This document shows, one piece after another, positions 1 to 7,665 of a stretch of DNA of 64,000 bases. Within the stretch, counting starts at the first letter, position 1. The number at the start of each line of letters is the position of its first letter. Both the position numbers and the translations under genes were made by a program. The notes beneath the pieces are model-generated. The model worked only from the letters and a program-made list of their open reading frames with translations. It was not told where the DNA came from and did not search any database. Source of the DNA: Runella sp. MFBS21 (GTDB taxonomy: Bacteria > Bacteroidota > Bacteroidia > Cytophagales > Spirosomataceae); the NCBI RefSeq assembly GCF_029433105.1, contig NZ_JARNTW010000019.1, forward strand, positions 62,001 to 126,000, read 5' to 3'.

Positions 1-2547
1 AGTGGCTTGTTTAGGTATTTTCCCAAAAACAATCATTATGAAGAATACGCCCACCAAGACCCTACCATAGAATACACCGAAAAAAACCACATCAACTCCA
101 TCACCGAAGACAAACACGGTAATCTGTGGCTTGGAAGCGAAGGTGGTGGTCTACAATATTTAGATTTAAAAAGCCGCACCTTTCAGCTCTTTTACCCAGA
201 CCAGAAGAATCTCAAAAAACCCTTTGCCGTCATCAAGCACACGGCTTTTTTACCTTCTCTCACGGGCGACTCTGTACTATGGTGTGGTACGTTTGGGCGG
301 GGAATGTACACCTTCCATCTCCGTACCCGTACTTTTTCCCAAGCCCTTCGCAATCCTCCGCTCGAAAAAGGTCTGGTCAGTCCTTTTGTCAATTATTTCT
401 TTTTAGACAATCAAGGTATTCTCTGGATAATGACCCACCTTGGTGTCAGCAAAGCACTTTTTGGCGCTCATCAAATCCACTCGCTCAAGCTGCCTTTTTT
501 GCAAGAGTTAGGAAACCCTTATTCCGACAACAGTATTTTTGAAATCAAGCCCGATGTGCGCGATTCCTCGATTTTGTGGATGGCTTCTTGGGGTGGCGGG
601 GTGCTCAAATATGACTTTCAAAACCAAAAACTACTAGCTTCTTATCTCAACCAAAGCCCCGATGTTCACCATTGGAATGTTCGTTCGGTATGTTTTGACA
701 AAAAAAAGCGATTATGGGCTGGTACCGAAAATGGATTATTTTATTTTGACATCTCTTCTGATACTTTTCGGGAGTTTAAGCTACCCTCTTTTCCACAACG
801 CGCCGAAAAAGTAATTTATGATATCGTAGCCGATTCCCAAAACAACCTGTGGGTAGCTTCTAGCAGTGGATTGCTACGCATTGATGCCACTACGCAGCAA
901 GTCAGACAATTCAGTATGAAAGAAGGCTTGCTTGATTTTGTGGTCAATCGGCTTTTGCTCGACGCCTCGCAAAAACTTTGGGTAGCCACCCGCAAAGGAC
1001 TGCATCATTTTGACACTCAAACCTACAAAATCGACTACTATCGGCATCCTTCCACGGCCAACAACGACCTCAATGTAGGATTAGGGATGGCATTCGACCA
1101 CAAAGGACAACTATGGATTGCGGCCCGAGGAGGTCTTTCAGTACTGGATGTAAAACGTAAAAGGTTTAGAAATTTTGGCGAAAAACAAGGATTCAATGCC
1201 TCCCAATGCAATGATTTGTACATCGACGATGCCCAAAATGTATGGATAAGCACCCAAGGGGACTTATTTGTGTATGACACTAAGAATCATAGTTTCCGCT
1301 CTTTTTCGGTCAAAGACGGCCTTTTTGGGAGTTTTATGTACGACCGCATCAGTGTAGTCAAACCCAACGTTTTTGTCAATTTTATCGGAGCCGTTAGTTA
1401 TTTCACCCCCCAAAATCTCTTATCTCCTACCGAAGATGCCCCTTTGGCATTTACAAGTTTTAAGGTGATTGACCAAGAAATGCCTTTTGACCGCGACCAA
1501 ACCGCCACGCGACCTTTCCGTATCAAATACCAACAAAATGTTTTGACCTTCGAATTTTCGACCCTTGATTTTCTCAATCCCGAAAAAGCTCGTTATAGCT
1601 ATAAACTTGAAGGATTTGACCCGAATTGGTCGGCTCTTTCTCCCAAACACACCGTGACTTATACCAATCTTGACGGGGGAGAATATACTTTTTGGGTACG
1701 AACGCTCAACAAAATGGGCCAATGGAATCGTCCGATTGCCTTCAAAATCTTGATAGAACCTCCCTTCTGGAAAACATGGTGGTTTAGAGCGCTTGCGGTT
1801 GCGGTATTGTTGGGGGTTTTATACATAGTGTATCGCTCCAAACTCCAACAAGAACGCCAAGAAGCCGCTTTTCGTCAGCAACGTACCGAAGCCGAAACCA
1901 AGGCCCTTCGTGCGCAAATGAACCCTCATTTTGTGTTCAATTGCATGAATACCATTGAGTATTATATCCTTAGTAATCAATCACACAAAGCTTCTATTTT
2001 TTTACAAAACTTTTCGTTGTTGGTCAGAAATGTGTTAGAAAACTCTCAATTTGATTTGATTTTTCTCTCGCATGAGTTAGAAACCCTTCAGCTCTACTTA
2101 GACCTCGAAAAAGAACGCGCTGAAGACAAATTTACCTATCAAATCCAACTCAGTCAATCCCTTCCGCTCACTACTCAAATCCCGCCGCTTTTGCTCCAAC
2201 CCTTTGTAGAAAATGCCATTTTACACGGTCTCAGGCACAAAACCGACGGCCAAGGGCTGCTTCTCATTAAGCTATGGGCTACGACCGATAGGCTTTGGAT
2301 ACACATCGAAGACAATGGCGTGGGTCGGGAGGCTGCCACCGAAATCAATCGTCAGCAAAGTCGCAAAAAACAATCATTGGGAATGAAAGTAACTGCCGAC
2401 CGTATCGCAGCCCTACCTTTGGCTACGGGGCAGGCGCCCGCTGCTTTTGAGATTGAAGACCTACCACCGCCGTACGGAACGCGAGTTGTGATAAACTTAC
2501 CTCTGTATTTAGTCAACGGTAACGAAAATCCGAACGCTCTGCTCTAA
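1..2547 (+). CDS. LytS-type sensor histidine kinase with reg_prop beta-propeller (5' partial)
   Basis: Membrane sensor kinase cut by the left window edge; the frame is open at base 1, so the TTG at 7 is probably not the true start. About 500 residues of repeats of the type D-x-x-G-N-L-W-[LIV]-[GA]-[ST] (reg_prop propeller blades, e.g. near 105-130, 700-720 and 850-870) are followed by a Y_Y_Y-like beta domain, one membrane segment near 1768-1850 and a short coiled coil. A His_kinase domain follows with the phospho-acceptor motif QMNPHFVFN at about 1915, and an HATPase with VENAILHG near 2208 and the glycine box EDNGVG near 2310. In this family the propeller is periplasmic and senses a ligand, often a glycan. 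The LytTR regulator starts 27 nt downstream and is its probable partner. The ligand cannot be read from the sequence. Confidence 0.9.
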   Translation, partial: SGLFRYFPKNNHYEEYAHQDPTIEYTEKNHINSITEDKHGNLWLGSEGGGLQYLDLKSRTFQLFYPDQKNLKKPFAVIKHTAFLPSLTGDSVLWCGTFGRGMYTFHLRTRTFSQALRNPPLEKGLVSPFVNYFFLDNQGILWIMTHLGVSKALFGAHQIHSLKLPFLQELGNPYSDNSIFEIKPDVRDSSILWMASWGGGVLKYDFQNQKLLASYLNQSPDVHHWNVRSVCFDKKKRLWAGTENGLFYFDISSDTFREFKLPSFPQRAEKVIYDIVADSQNNLWVASSSGLLRIDATTQQVRQFSMKEGLLDFVVNRLLLDASQKLWVATRKGLHHFDTQTYKIDYYRHPSTANNDLNVGLGMAFDHKGQLWIAARGGLSVLDVKRKRFRNFGEKQGFNASQCNDLYIDDAQNVWISTQGDLFVYDTKNHSFRSFSVKDGLFGSFMYDRISVVKPNVFVNFIGAVSYFTPQNLLSPTEDAPLAFTSFKVIDQEMPFDRDQTATRPFRIKYQQNVLTFEFSTLDFLNPEKARYSYKLEGFDPNWSALSPKHTVTYTNLDGGEYTFWVRTLNKMGQWNRPIAFKILIEPPFWKTWWFRALAVAVLLGVLYIVYRSKLQQERQEAAFRQQRTEAETKALRAQMNPHFVFNCMNTIEYYILSNQSHKASIFLQNFSLLVRNVLENSQFDLIFLSHELETLQLYLDLEKERAEDKFTYQIQLSQSLPLTTQIPPLLLQPFVENAILHGLRHKTDGQGLLLIKLWATTDRLWIHIEDNGVGREAATEINRQQSRKKQSLGMKVTADRIAALPLATGQAPAAFEIEDLPPPYGTRVVINLPLYLVNGNENPNALL

Positions 2548-2574
2548 TTTGCACTGCCAAACACTCCCTTTCCC

Positions 2575-3303
2575 ATGTTGAAAGTCATTTTGATCGACGA
2601 CGAGCGCATGAGTCTTGAGGTACTAGCTATCAAACTACGTAGCCTAGCACCTCATACCGACATTCTGGCCACCTACCAATCGCCCGAAGAAGCCATCGTG
2701 GGGATTCGTCAGCTCAAACCTGACGTGGTTTTTTTGGACATCGAAATGCCCCAAATCGACGGCTTTACGCTTCTCAGGCACCTAGAACCTTATTCTTTTG
2801 AAGTGATTTTTACCACGGCTTATCACCAATACGCCATTGAAGCTTTGCGCCTTAGTGCTTTGGATTTTTTGCTAAAACCTATCCGCGAAATCGAACTTAG
2901 CGCCGCCCTCCAACGCCTCGAAAAGAAGCGACAAAATCAACAAAATACGCCTTCGGTGTTGCAGTTCAACAAAATCGCCATTCCCTCCCTCAAAGGCATT
3001 ACTTTTGTGCCTATTGAGGAGATTGTGTGGCTCGAATCAGACAGCAACTATACGGTATTTCATTTGGCACATCCCAACGGTACTCAAGTTCGCAAAATAG
3101 TAGCTTCGCGTACACTCAAAGAGTTTGAAAACATACTGACTCCGGTGCAGTTTTTGCGGGTACATCGCTCGGCGCTTATCAATTTACTCCGCATCAAAGA
3201 ATATACCCGCGGCGAAGGAGGCACGGTATTGATGGACGACGGCTCAGAGGTCGAAATCGCCCGCAGCGAAAAAAAAGGGTTTTTGGAAAGGCTGGGGCTA
3301 TGA
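2575..3303 (+). CDS. LytTR-family response regulator
   Basis: Cytoplasmic DNA-binding regulator of 242 residues. The N-terminal receiver has the acidic pair Asp8-Asp9, the phospho-acceptor Asp55 in the stretch VVFLDIEMP, and the conserved Lys in LLKPI. A C-terminal LytTR domain (about residues 135-240) contains the typical VWLESDSNYT and FLRVHRSALIN motifs. It sits 27 nt after the LytS-like kinase and is almost certainly co-transcribed and phosphorylated by it. LytTR proteins bind direct repeats upstream of target genes; no clear target is visible next door. Family assignment is secure, the regulon unknown. Confidence 0.93.
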   Translation: MLKVILIDDERMSLEVLAIKLRSLAPHTDILATYQSPEEAIVGIRQLKPDVVFLDIEMPQIDGFTLLRHLEPYSFEVIFTTAYHQYAIEALRLSALDFLLKPIREIELSAALQRLEKKRQNQQNTPSVLQFNKIAIPSLKGITFVPIEEIVWLESDSNYTVFHLAHPNGTQVRKIVASRTLKEFENILTPVQFLRVHRSALINLLRIKEYTRGEGGTVLMDDGSEVEIARSEKKGFLERLGL

Positions 3304-3329
3304 AAGTTGTTTCAAAAATGGTTATGTCG

Positions 3330-3388
3330 TAGTATCAGGTTAAACGCATTATAATTAACCTCGTCGAAGCGAAATATTTGTAGTAAGC
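3330..3388. repeat. Dispersed repeat, copy A
   Basis: This stretch aligns by eye with 10748-10803: both contain a segment ending GGTTAAA, then an AATTA(A/G)CCTC block, a purine-rich stretch and the word ATATTTGTAGTA. After it, both copies end in a segment containing ACGTTCCT (3443-3450 here). It occupies the 222-nt gap between the LytTR regulator and Tpt1. I see no gene in it. It is most likely a genome-wide intergenic repeat, which only a whole-genome search can confirm. Confidence 0.5.
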
Positions 3389-3525
3389 AAACCTACAAGC
3401 GCCAATAAGGAAGGAGGCCATATTTCTTTTGCTACAAATTTCACGTTCCTCCGGAACTCGGCACGCAAAAAAATGATTCCTCAATCGCATTGACCCTATT
3501 TTTTAATGCGTTTATCTATTGTAGA

Positions 3526-4077
3526 ATGAAAGATGAATTTAAAACCAGTAAATTTCTGAGTCTTATTCTCCGGCATCGCCCTGATTTAGTGGACCTTGAG
3601 ATGGATAAAAATGGCTGGGTATCAGTAGAGGAATTACTTGCCAAAACTGCTACCAAAGGGCATCCCCTTACTTTTGAAGAATTAAAACACCTTGTACTCA
3701 CTAACAATAAACAGCGCTTTGCATTTAGTCAGGATTTTCAGAAAATTCGCGCTAATCAAGGGCATTCCATCGAAGTAGATTTGGCGTATGACAAACAATT
3801 GCCGCCTTCTTTTTTATATCATGGCACTGCCGAGAAAAACCTTAGTTCTATTCTCAAACAAGGTATTCAGAAGAGAAATCGCCATCATGTCCATTTAAGT
3901 GTGGATAAAGCAACCGCCTATAAAGTAGGCATACGACATGGCAAACCTAGTATTCTCAAAATCAACACAAAATTGATGTCGGAGGCTGGTATCGCTTTTT
4001 ATCTTTCGTCTAACGGCGTATGGCTAACCGATTTTGTGGCACCTGCTTTTATCGAAATAGAAGATAGTGAACAATAA
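3526..4077 (+). CDS. kptA: RNA 2'-phosphotransferase Tpt1/KptA
   Basis: NAD+-dependent enzyme that removes an internal RNA 2'-phosphate by making a 2'-phospho-ADP-ribosyl intermediate and then ADP-ribose 1'',2''-cyclic phosphate. From ATG 3526 the protein has 183 residues, the usual length. The family's Arg-His-Arg-Arg catalytic set is present at Arg16-His17 (ILRHRP), Arg64 (KQRFAFS) and Arg119 (RNRHHVHLS), with the NAD-site motif YHGT at 98-101. A TTG at 3490 would add 12 residues with no family support, so the ATG is preferred. It lies 153 nt before a compact RNA ligase and an HD-Pnk enzyme, in the same direction, which suggests an RNA-repair neighbourhood. In fungi Tpt1 finishes tRNA splicing; its bacterial role is not known. 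Confidence 0.92.
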   Translation: MKDEFKTSKFLSLILRHRPDLVDLEMDKNGWVSVEELLAKTATKGHPLTFEELKHLVLTNNKQRFAFSQDFQKIRANQGHSIEVDLAYDKQLPPSFLYHGTAEKNLSSILKQGIQKRNRHHVHLSVDKATAYKVGIRHGKPSILKINTKLMSEAGIAFYLSSNGVWLTDFVAPAFIEIEDSEQ

Positions 4078-4101
4078 TCCTTATGACTTAAATATTCCCG
4101 C

Positions 4102-4109
4102 TATCTTTG
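4102..4109 (+). promoter_or_regulatory. Putative -7 element of RNA ligase/HD-Pnk operon
   Basis: TATCTTTG matches the Bacteroidota -7 consensus TAnnTTTG exactly. A degenerate TTA lies 18 nt upstream at 4081-4083 in place of the -33 TTG. It would start transcription near 4115, leaving a leader of about 115 nt before the ligase start codon. Functional use is inferred. Confidence 0.45.
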
Positions 4110-4151
4110 TGACCAAATTAACGCTTTAATAGTGAATAGTCATGTAATCGG

Positions 4152-4200
4152 TTGCTCTTTTATTCTCTTCTAAAAACGCACTTACTATAGTGCGCAGCAA
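4152..4200 (+). promoter_or_regulatory. Two-tier hairpin in RNA ligase leader
   Basis: An outer stem TTGCT/AGCAA (4152-4156 with 4196-4200) encloses an inner stem CGCACT/AGTGCG (4177-4182 with 4189-4194, loop of 6). A T-rich run TCTTTTTG follows directly. This could act as an attenuator or intrinsic terminator that sets read-through into the ligase gene, or separate kptA from the ligase. Purely structural inference. Confidence 0.35.
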
Positions 4201-4230
4201 TCTTTTTGTGTTTATTTAAAGTGTTTAATC

Positions 4231-4947
4231 ATGGCTATTTCAACCAAATACGGTCGAACGTATCATTACCCTTTTTCACCAGGTACTACAAGCGACGACC
4301 GTATTAATCATCACTATTGGGAATCTTTTTCCCAAATACCCGAATTAATTCATACCGAAAAACTGGACGGAGAAAACAATTGCTTGAGCCGCTATGGGGT
4401 TTTTGCTCGTTCACATGCTGCCCCCACTACTTCACCTTGGACAAGTACCCTACGTCAACGTTGGCAATTGTTGAAGGATGACCTCGGTCATTTAGAGATA
4501 TTTGGAGAGAATCTATTTGCTATCCATTCCATTGAATATCAGAAATTAGAATCCCATTTTTATGTCTTTGCAGTGCGCGAGCACGACCAGTGGTTATCGT
4601 GGGAAGAAACAGAATTTTATGCTCAATTCTTCGACTTTTCTACAGTACCTGTATTAGAGAAAATATTGATGCCCATCTCCCAAGCTCTGTTTGAGGAAAG
4701 TGTATTGCATTGGGCCTTACAGCCGAGCCAATTGGTATCAGTCGATATTCAAACTAACCAACCTTGTACAATGGAGGGAGTTGTGACACGTAACGCGGCA
4801 CAATATTCAACGGATAATTTTACTCAGAATGTTAACAAATACGTTCGAAAGGGACATGTCAAAACAGACGAACATTGGACTAGAAACTGGAAACGCGCAT
4901 CTCTGATGTGGGAAAGGAGGAAGGATGTGGAAAATCACTCAAAATAA
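4231..4947 (+). CDS. ATP-dependent RNA ligase family protein
   Basis: Compact covalent nucleotidyltransferase ligase of 238 residues. Motif I is EKLDG with the predicted AMP-accepting Lys44. A motif III-like EIFGENLF lies at 89-96, a IIIa-like YVFAV follows, motif IV is MEGVV, and motif V is KYVRKGH near the C-terminus. It has no separate OB-fold or accessory domain, which fits small RNA ligases better than DNA ligases. Such enzymes join a 3'-OH to a 5'-phosphate through ligase-AMP and AppRNA intermediates. The reading frame overlaps the downstream HD-Pnk start by 23 nt, so translation is probably coupled and the two likely act in one repair pathway. Whether the natural substrate is tRNA, rRNA or nicked DNA/RNA hybrids cannot be told from sequence. 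Confidence 0.85.
   Translation: MAISTKYGRTYHYPFSPGTTSDDRINHHYWESFSQIPELIHTEKLDGENNCLSRYGVFARSHAAPTTSPWTSTLRQRWQLLKDDLGHLEIFGENLFAIHSIEYQKLESHFYVFAVREHDQWLSWEETEFYAQFFDFSTVPVLEKILMPISQALFEESVLHWALQPSQLVSVDIQTNQPCTMEGVVTRNAAQYSTDNFTQNVNKYVRKGHVKTDEHWTRNWKRASLMWERRKDVENHSK
4914..4924 (+). promoter_or_regulatory. Strong Shine-Dalgarno site for HD-Pnk
   Basis: AAGGAGG at 4914-4920 sits 4 nt before ATG 4925, inside the end of the ligase gene. Canonical Shine-Dalgarno sites are rare upstream of starts in this window, as is typical for Bacteroidota. It supports ATG 4925 as the start despite the 23-nt overlap. Confidence 0.55.
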
Positions 4948-6031
4948 AGAATGGAGTTTTTTGGAAAGTCAATTTGATTGGGTACGTGACATGGCCTCCA
5001 CGCCGCAAGACCCTTACCACCATGCAGAAGGCAACGTCGCAATTCATACCCAAATGGTTTTGGCAGAACTAATCAAAAATAAAGACTATCAAAAACTGGA
5101 TCCTCAATCTCAGGAAATCGTATGGGCAGCAGCCCTAATGCACGACCTCGAAAAACGTTCGACCACTATCATAGAAGCCGATGGACGTATTACTTCTAGA
5201 GGACATGCTAAAAAAGGCGAATTAAGTGCCCGGCTATGGCTATATCAAAATACAGATGTACCTTTTGATATTCGTGAACAAATATCAAAACTTGTGAGCT
5301 ATCATGGGCTTCCGCTTTGGTTTTTTGAAAAAGAGAACTCCCAAAAAGCTATCTTACAAGCAAGTCTAGAAGTCTCAATGTCTCAGTTAGGAATGATAGC
5401 AGAAGCCGACAGCCGTGGTAGAATATGTACAGACCAAGCCGAATTACTGTATCATAATGGACTATTCCGTGCCTATTGTGAAGAGCTTGACTGTTGGAAT
5501 CAACCATTTCAGTTTTCCTCATCTTTGGGGCGTTTCCTATATTTTCGCAAAGAAGAGCAATCTCCTGACTATGAACCTTTTGATAACACAACATGTGAGG
5601 TAATATTATTATCAGGATTGCCTGGTTCAGGTAAAGATACTTACATTCAAAAGTTCTTAAATGGGATTGCGGTAGTTAGCTTAGATGATATTCGTCGCCG
5701 TCTTAACATCTCTCCTACTGATTCGAAAGGTAATGGTAGAGTGATTCAGGAAGCTAAAGAAGAAGTAAAAACGTATCTGCGAAAGAAGCAACCTTTTGTA
5801 TTTAATGCGACAAACATTAGTCGCTCAATTCGAGAGTTATGGATTGACTTGTTTGTAACTTATGGTGCCAAAACCCGAATTGTATATTTAGAAGTTCCTT
5901 ATAGGCAATGGCTTTCACAGAATAAAAACCGTACTTATCCTGTACCAGAAACTGTGCTATTTCGGCTTTTAAACAAGTGGGAAGTACCAGCATCTTGGGA
6001 GGCACACACCGTAGAGTATATAGTATCCTAA
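4925..6031 (+). CDS. HD-Pnk: HD phosphoesterase fused to 5'-OH polynucleotide kinase
   Basis: Bifunctional nucleic-acid end-healing enzyme of 368 residues. The N-terminal HD domain (about 25-190) has His41, the HD pair His73-Asp74 in ALMHDLEKR, His94, His127 and Asp162. The C-terminal P-loop kinase (about 222-365) has the Walker A GLPGSGKDT at 231-239, Asp254-Asp255 after it, and a lid-like NATNISRSIRE. The same architecture is biochemically known from Runella slithyformis, where the HD part removes 2',3'-cyclic, 3' and 2' phosphates and the kinase phosphorylates 5'-OH ends. The products (3'-OH and 5'-phosphate) are exactly what the upstream overlapping ligase needs. An operon for RNA break repair is the natural reading; the trigger and substrate in vivo are unknown. 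Confidence 0.92.
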   Translation: MWKITQNKEWSFLESQFDWVRDMASTPQDPYHHAEGNVAIHTQMVLAELIKNKDYQKLDPQSQEIVWAAALMHDLEKRSTTIIEADGRITSRGHAKKGELSARLWLYQNTDVPFDIREQISKLVSYHGLPLWFFEKENSQKAILQASLEVSMSQLGMIAEADSRGRICTDQAELLYHNGLFRAYCEELDCWNQPFQFSSSLGRFLYFRKEEQSPDYEPFDNTTCEVILLSGLPGSGKDTYIQKFLNGIAVVSLDDIRRRLNISPTDSKGNGRVIQEAKEEVKTYLRKKQPFVFNATNISRSIRELWIDLFVTYGAKTRIVYLEVPYRQWLSQNKNRTYPVPETVLFRLLNKWEVPASWEAHTVEYIVS

Positions 6032-6137
6032 AACCTAGAAAGCATAAAGAACCTGACAGAGTGTTGTACTGTTATTTAATTTATGCTTTCTTATTGGCTT
6101 TTCTTTTTACTTACAATAGTACCTCAAAAGTTTAAAC

Positions 6138-6145
6138 TAAATTTG
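6138..6145 (+). promoter_or_regulatory. Putative -7 element for APH-like gene
   Basis: TAAATTTG fits TAnnTTTG. It lies 30 nt upstream of ATG 6175. No clear -33 TTG at the usual spacing. Confidence 0.4.
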
Positions 6146-6174
6146 TTTTTGACATTTATACCTGGTTGTATTCC

Positions 6175-7248
6175 ATGAATTCCCCAAAAACTGACACCCC
6201 CACTACTGTACGCGAAGGCGAACAACTCAACGTGGCTAATTTGAATGCTTATTTTGCTAACCAACTACCTGATTTTGGAGATATTACGGAGGTAAGTCAA
6301 TTTCCCGGGGGATATTCTAACTTGACGTATTTTCTCAAAACTACCCACCAAAAAGAGTATGTTTTGCGGCGGCCTCCATTCGGAGCCAAACATATCAAAG
6401 GTGGACATGACATGGGCAGAGAATTTAGGGTGTTGTCGATGCTACAAAGGGCAGGCTATCCCAAAATCCCTCAGCCTATCATCTACTGTGAAGACGAAAG
6501 TGTACTTGATTGTCCTTTTTATGTGATGCAGCGCGTCCAAGGGGTGATTTTGCGGGCACACACTGCCCCCAAAATGGGGATTGAACCTCCTACGATGCGA
6601 AAAATAGCAGAAGCTTTGGTAGATAATCTCGCTCTTTTGCACAGTATCGACATTCGCACTACGGGGCTGATTGAGCTGGGCAAACCCGAAGGATACATCC
6701 AACGGCAAGTAGACGGCTGGTACAAAAGATATAAAAATGCCCAAACCGACGAAGTGCCTTTATTTGAACAAGTTCATGAGTGGTTGGTAAAAAACCTACC
6801 CCTCGAAAATCCGCCAAGCCTCATTCACAACGACTATAAGTACGATAACCTAGTCCTCAATTCGACCGACCTTACCGACATCGTAGCGGTACTAGATTGG
6901 GAAATGACCACCGTTGGTGATCCACTTATGGATGTGGGTACTTCGCTTTCGTATTGGTCTGAACCAAGCGATGGCGCGTTTGAAAAAAGTTTCAATCTTA
7001 CGTGGCTTCCCGGCAATCTTACCCGCCAAGAATTTGCAGACCGCTATGCCCAAAAAAGTGGCCGTGATGTAGCCAACATTTTATATTACTACGTTTTTGG
7101 GTTGTTTAAAAACACCGTAGTCATCCAACAAATATACGCGCGTTGGAAGCAGGGTTTTAGCAAAGATAAGCGGTTTGGGGGACTTATCTTGGGGGTACAT
7201 TCTCTGAGCAGTACCGCCGCCAAAGCTTTAGAAAAAGGCAAAATTTAA
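6175..7248 (+). CDS. Phosphotransferase family protein (APH / ACAD10-11 kinase-like)
   Basis: Protein of 357 residues with the aminoglycoside-phosphotransferase fold. A glycine loop FPGGYSNLTY is followed by the nucleotide-binding YVLRRPP with the family's Lys replaced by Arg context, the catalytic loop HNDYKYDN near residues 218-225, and the metal-binding LDWEM near 240-244 with GDPLMDVG after it. This is the subgroup found as the N-terminal domain of ACAD10/ACAD11, where the kinase phosphorylates 4-hydroxyacyl-CoA in lipid catabolism. It is not a drug-resistance enzyme by signature. ATG 6175 was chosen over TTG 6166. It stands alone between the RNA-repair block and a convergent membrane-protein gene, so context does not add a substrate. 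Confidence 0.85.
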   Translation: MNSPKTDTPTTVREGEQLNVANLNAYFANQLPDFGDITEVSQFPGGYSNLTYFLKTTHQKEYVLRRPPFGAKHIKGGHDMGREFRVLSMLQRAGYPKIPQPIIYCEDESVLDCPFYVMQRVQGVILRAHTAPKMGIEPPTMRKIAEALVDNLALLHSIDIRTTGLIELGKPEGYIQRQVDGWYKRYKNAQTDEVPLFEQVHEWLVKNLPLENPPSLIHNDYKYDNLVLNSTDLTDIVAVLDWEMTTVGDPLMDVGTSLSYWSEPSDGAFEKSFNLTWLPGNLTRQEFADRYAQKSGRDVANILYYYVFGLFKNTVVIQQIYARWKQGFSKDKRFGGLILGVHSLSSTAAKALEKGKI

Positions 7249-7257
7249 GGTTAAAAA

Positions 7258-7599
7258 TCAAGAGAAGGCACGCCTGATAAAGCCCGCTAAAAAACCGCCA
7301 ACCAACACCGGAAAAAACTGAAGCAAAGCCGTAAACTTGGTGGCATCGGCGTCGAAGGGAGTCATCCAATGCGCTGCTTCAATCACAAAATACCATCCAA
7401 TAATCAAAACTACCTGTAAGAGTGCCAAAATCCAGCCCTTGCGCGGCTGTAGCCAACCTATCAAAAGACCTACTATCAATCCTACTAAAAAAGGCAAATG
7501 AATAGTGGGGCCATAAAAACAAGCCGCTGCCACTATCACACTCAAAACAACAGTAAGCAGTAAGTCGCGCACAAATTTTTGATTCCAGATAGAGTCCAT
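7258..7599 (-). CDS. Small multi-pass membrane protein of unknown function
   Basis: From ATG 7599 it encodes 113 residues with three or four hydrophobic segments: LLLTVVLSVIVAAACF, then LPFLVGLIVGLLIGWL, WILALLQVVLIIGWYF and a last weaker one. A longer start at 7629 would add ten polar residues and leave only 36 nt to the tolC stop. It follows tolC in the same direction and may share its transcript. I do not recognise a family, and no RND or ABC pump genes are adjacent that would explain the pairing. Confidence 0.65.
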   Translation of the reverse strand: MDSIWNQKFVRDLLLTVVLSVIVAAACFYGPTIHLPFLVGLIVGLLIGWLQPRKGWILALLQVVLIIGWYFVIEAAHWMTPFDADATKFTALLQFFPVLVGGFLAGFIRRAFS

Positions 7600-7665
7600 G
7601 CGATGAGGGGGATTGATGTATGCCCGCAAAGATACACGCCAAAATCTACAACGAGGAGGTCTTGT

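Noticed and set aside
6175-7248. Aminoglycoside resistance gene
   Set aside because: The APH fold is present, but the sequence pattern belongs to the ACAD10/11-type kinase group, not to drug-modifying enzymes.
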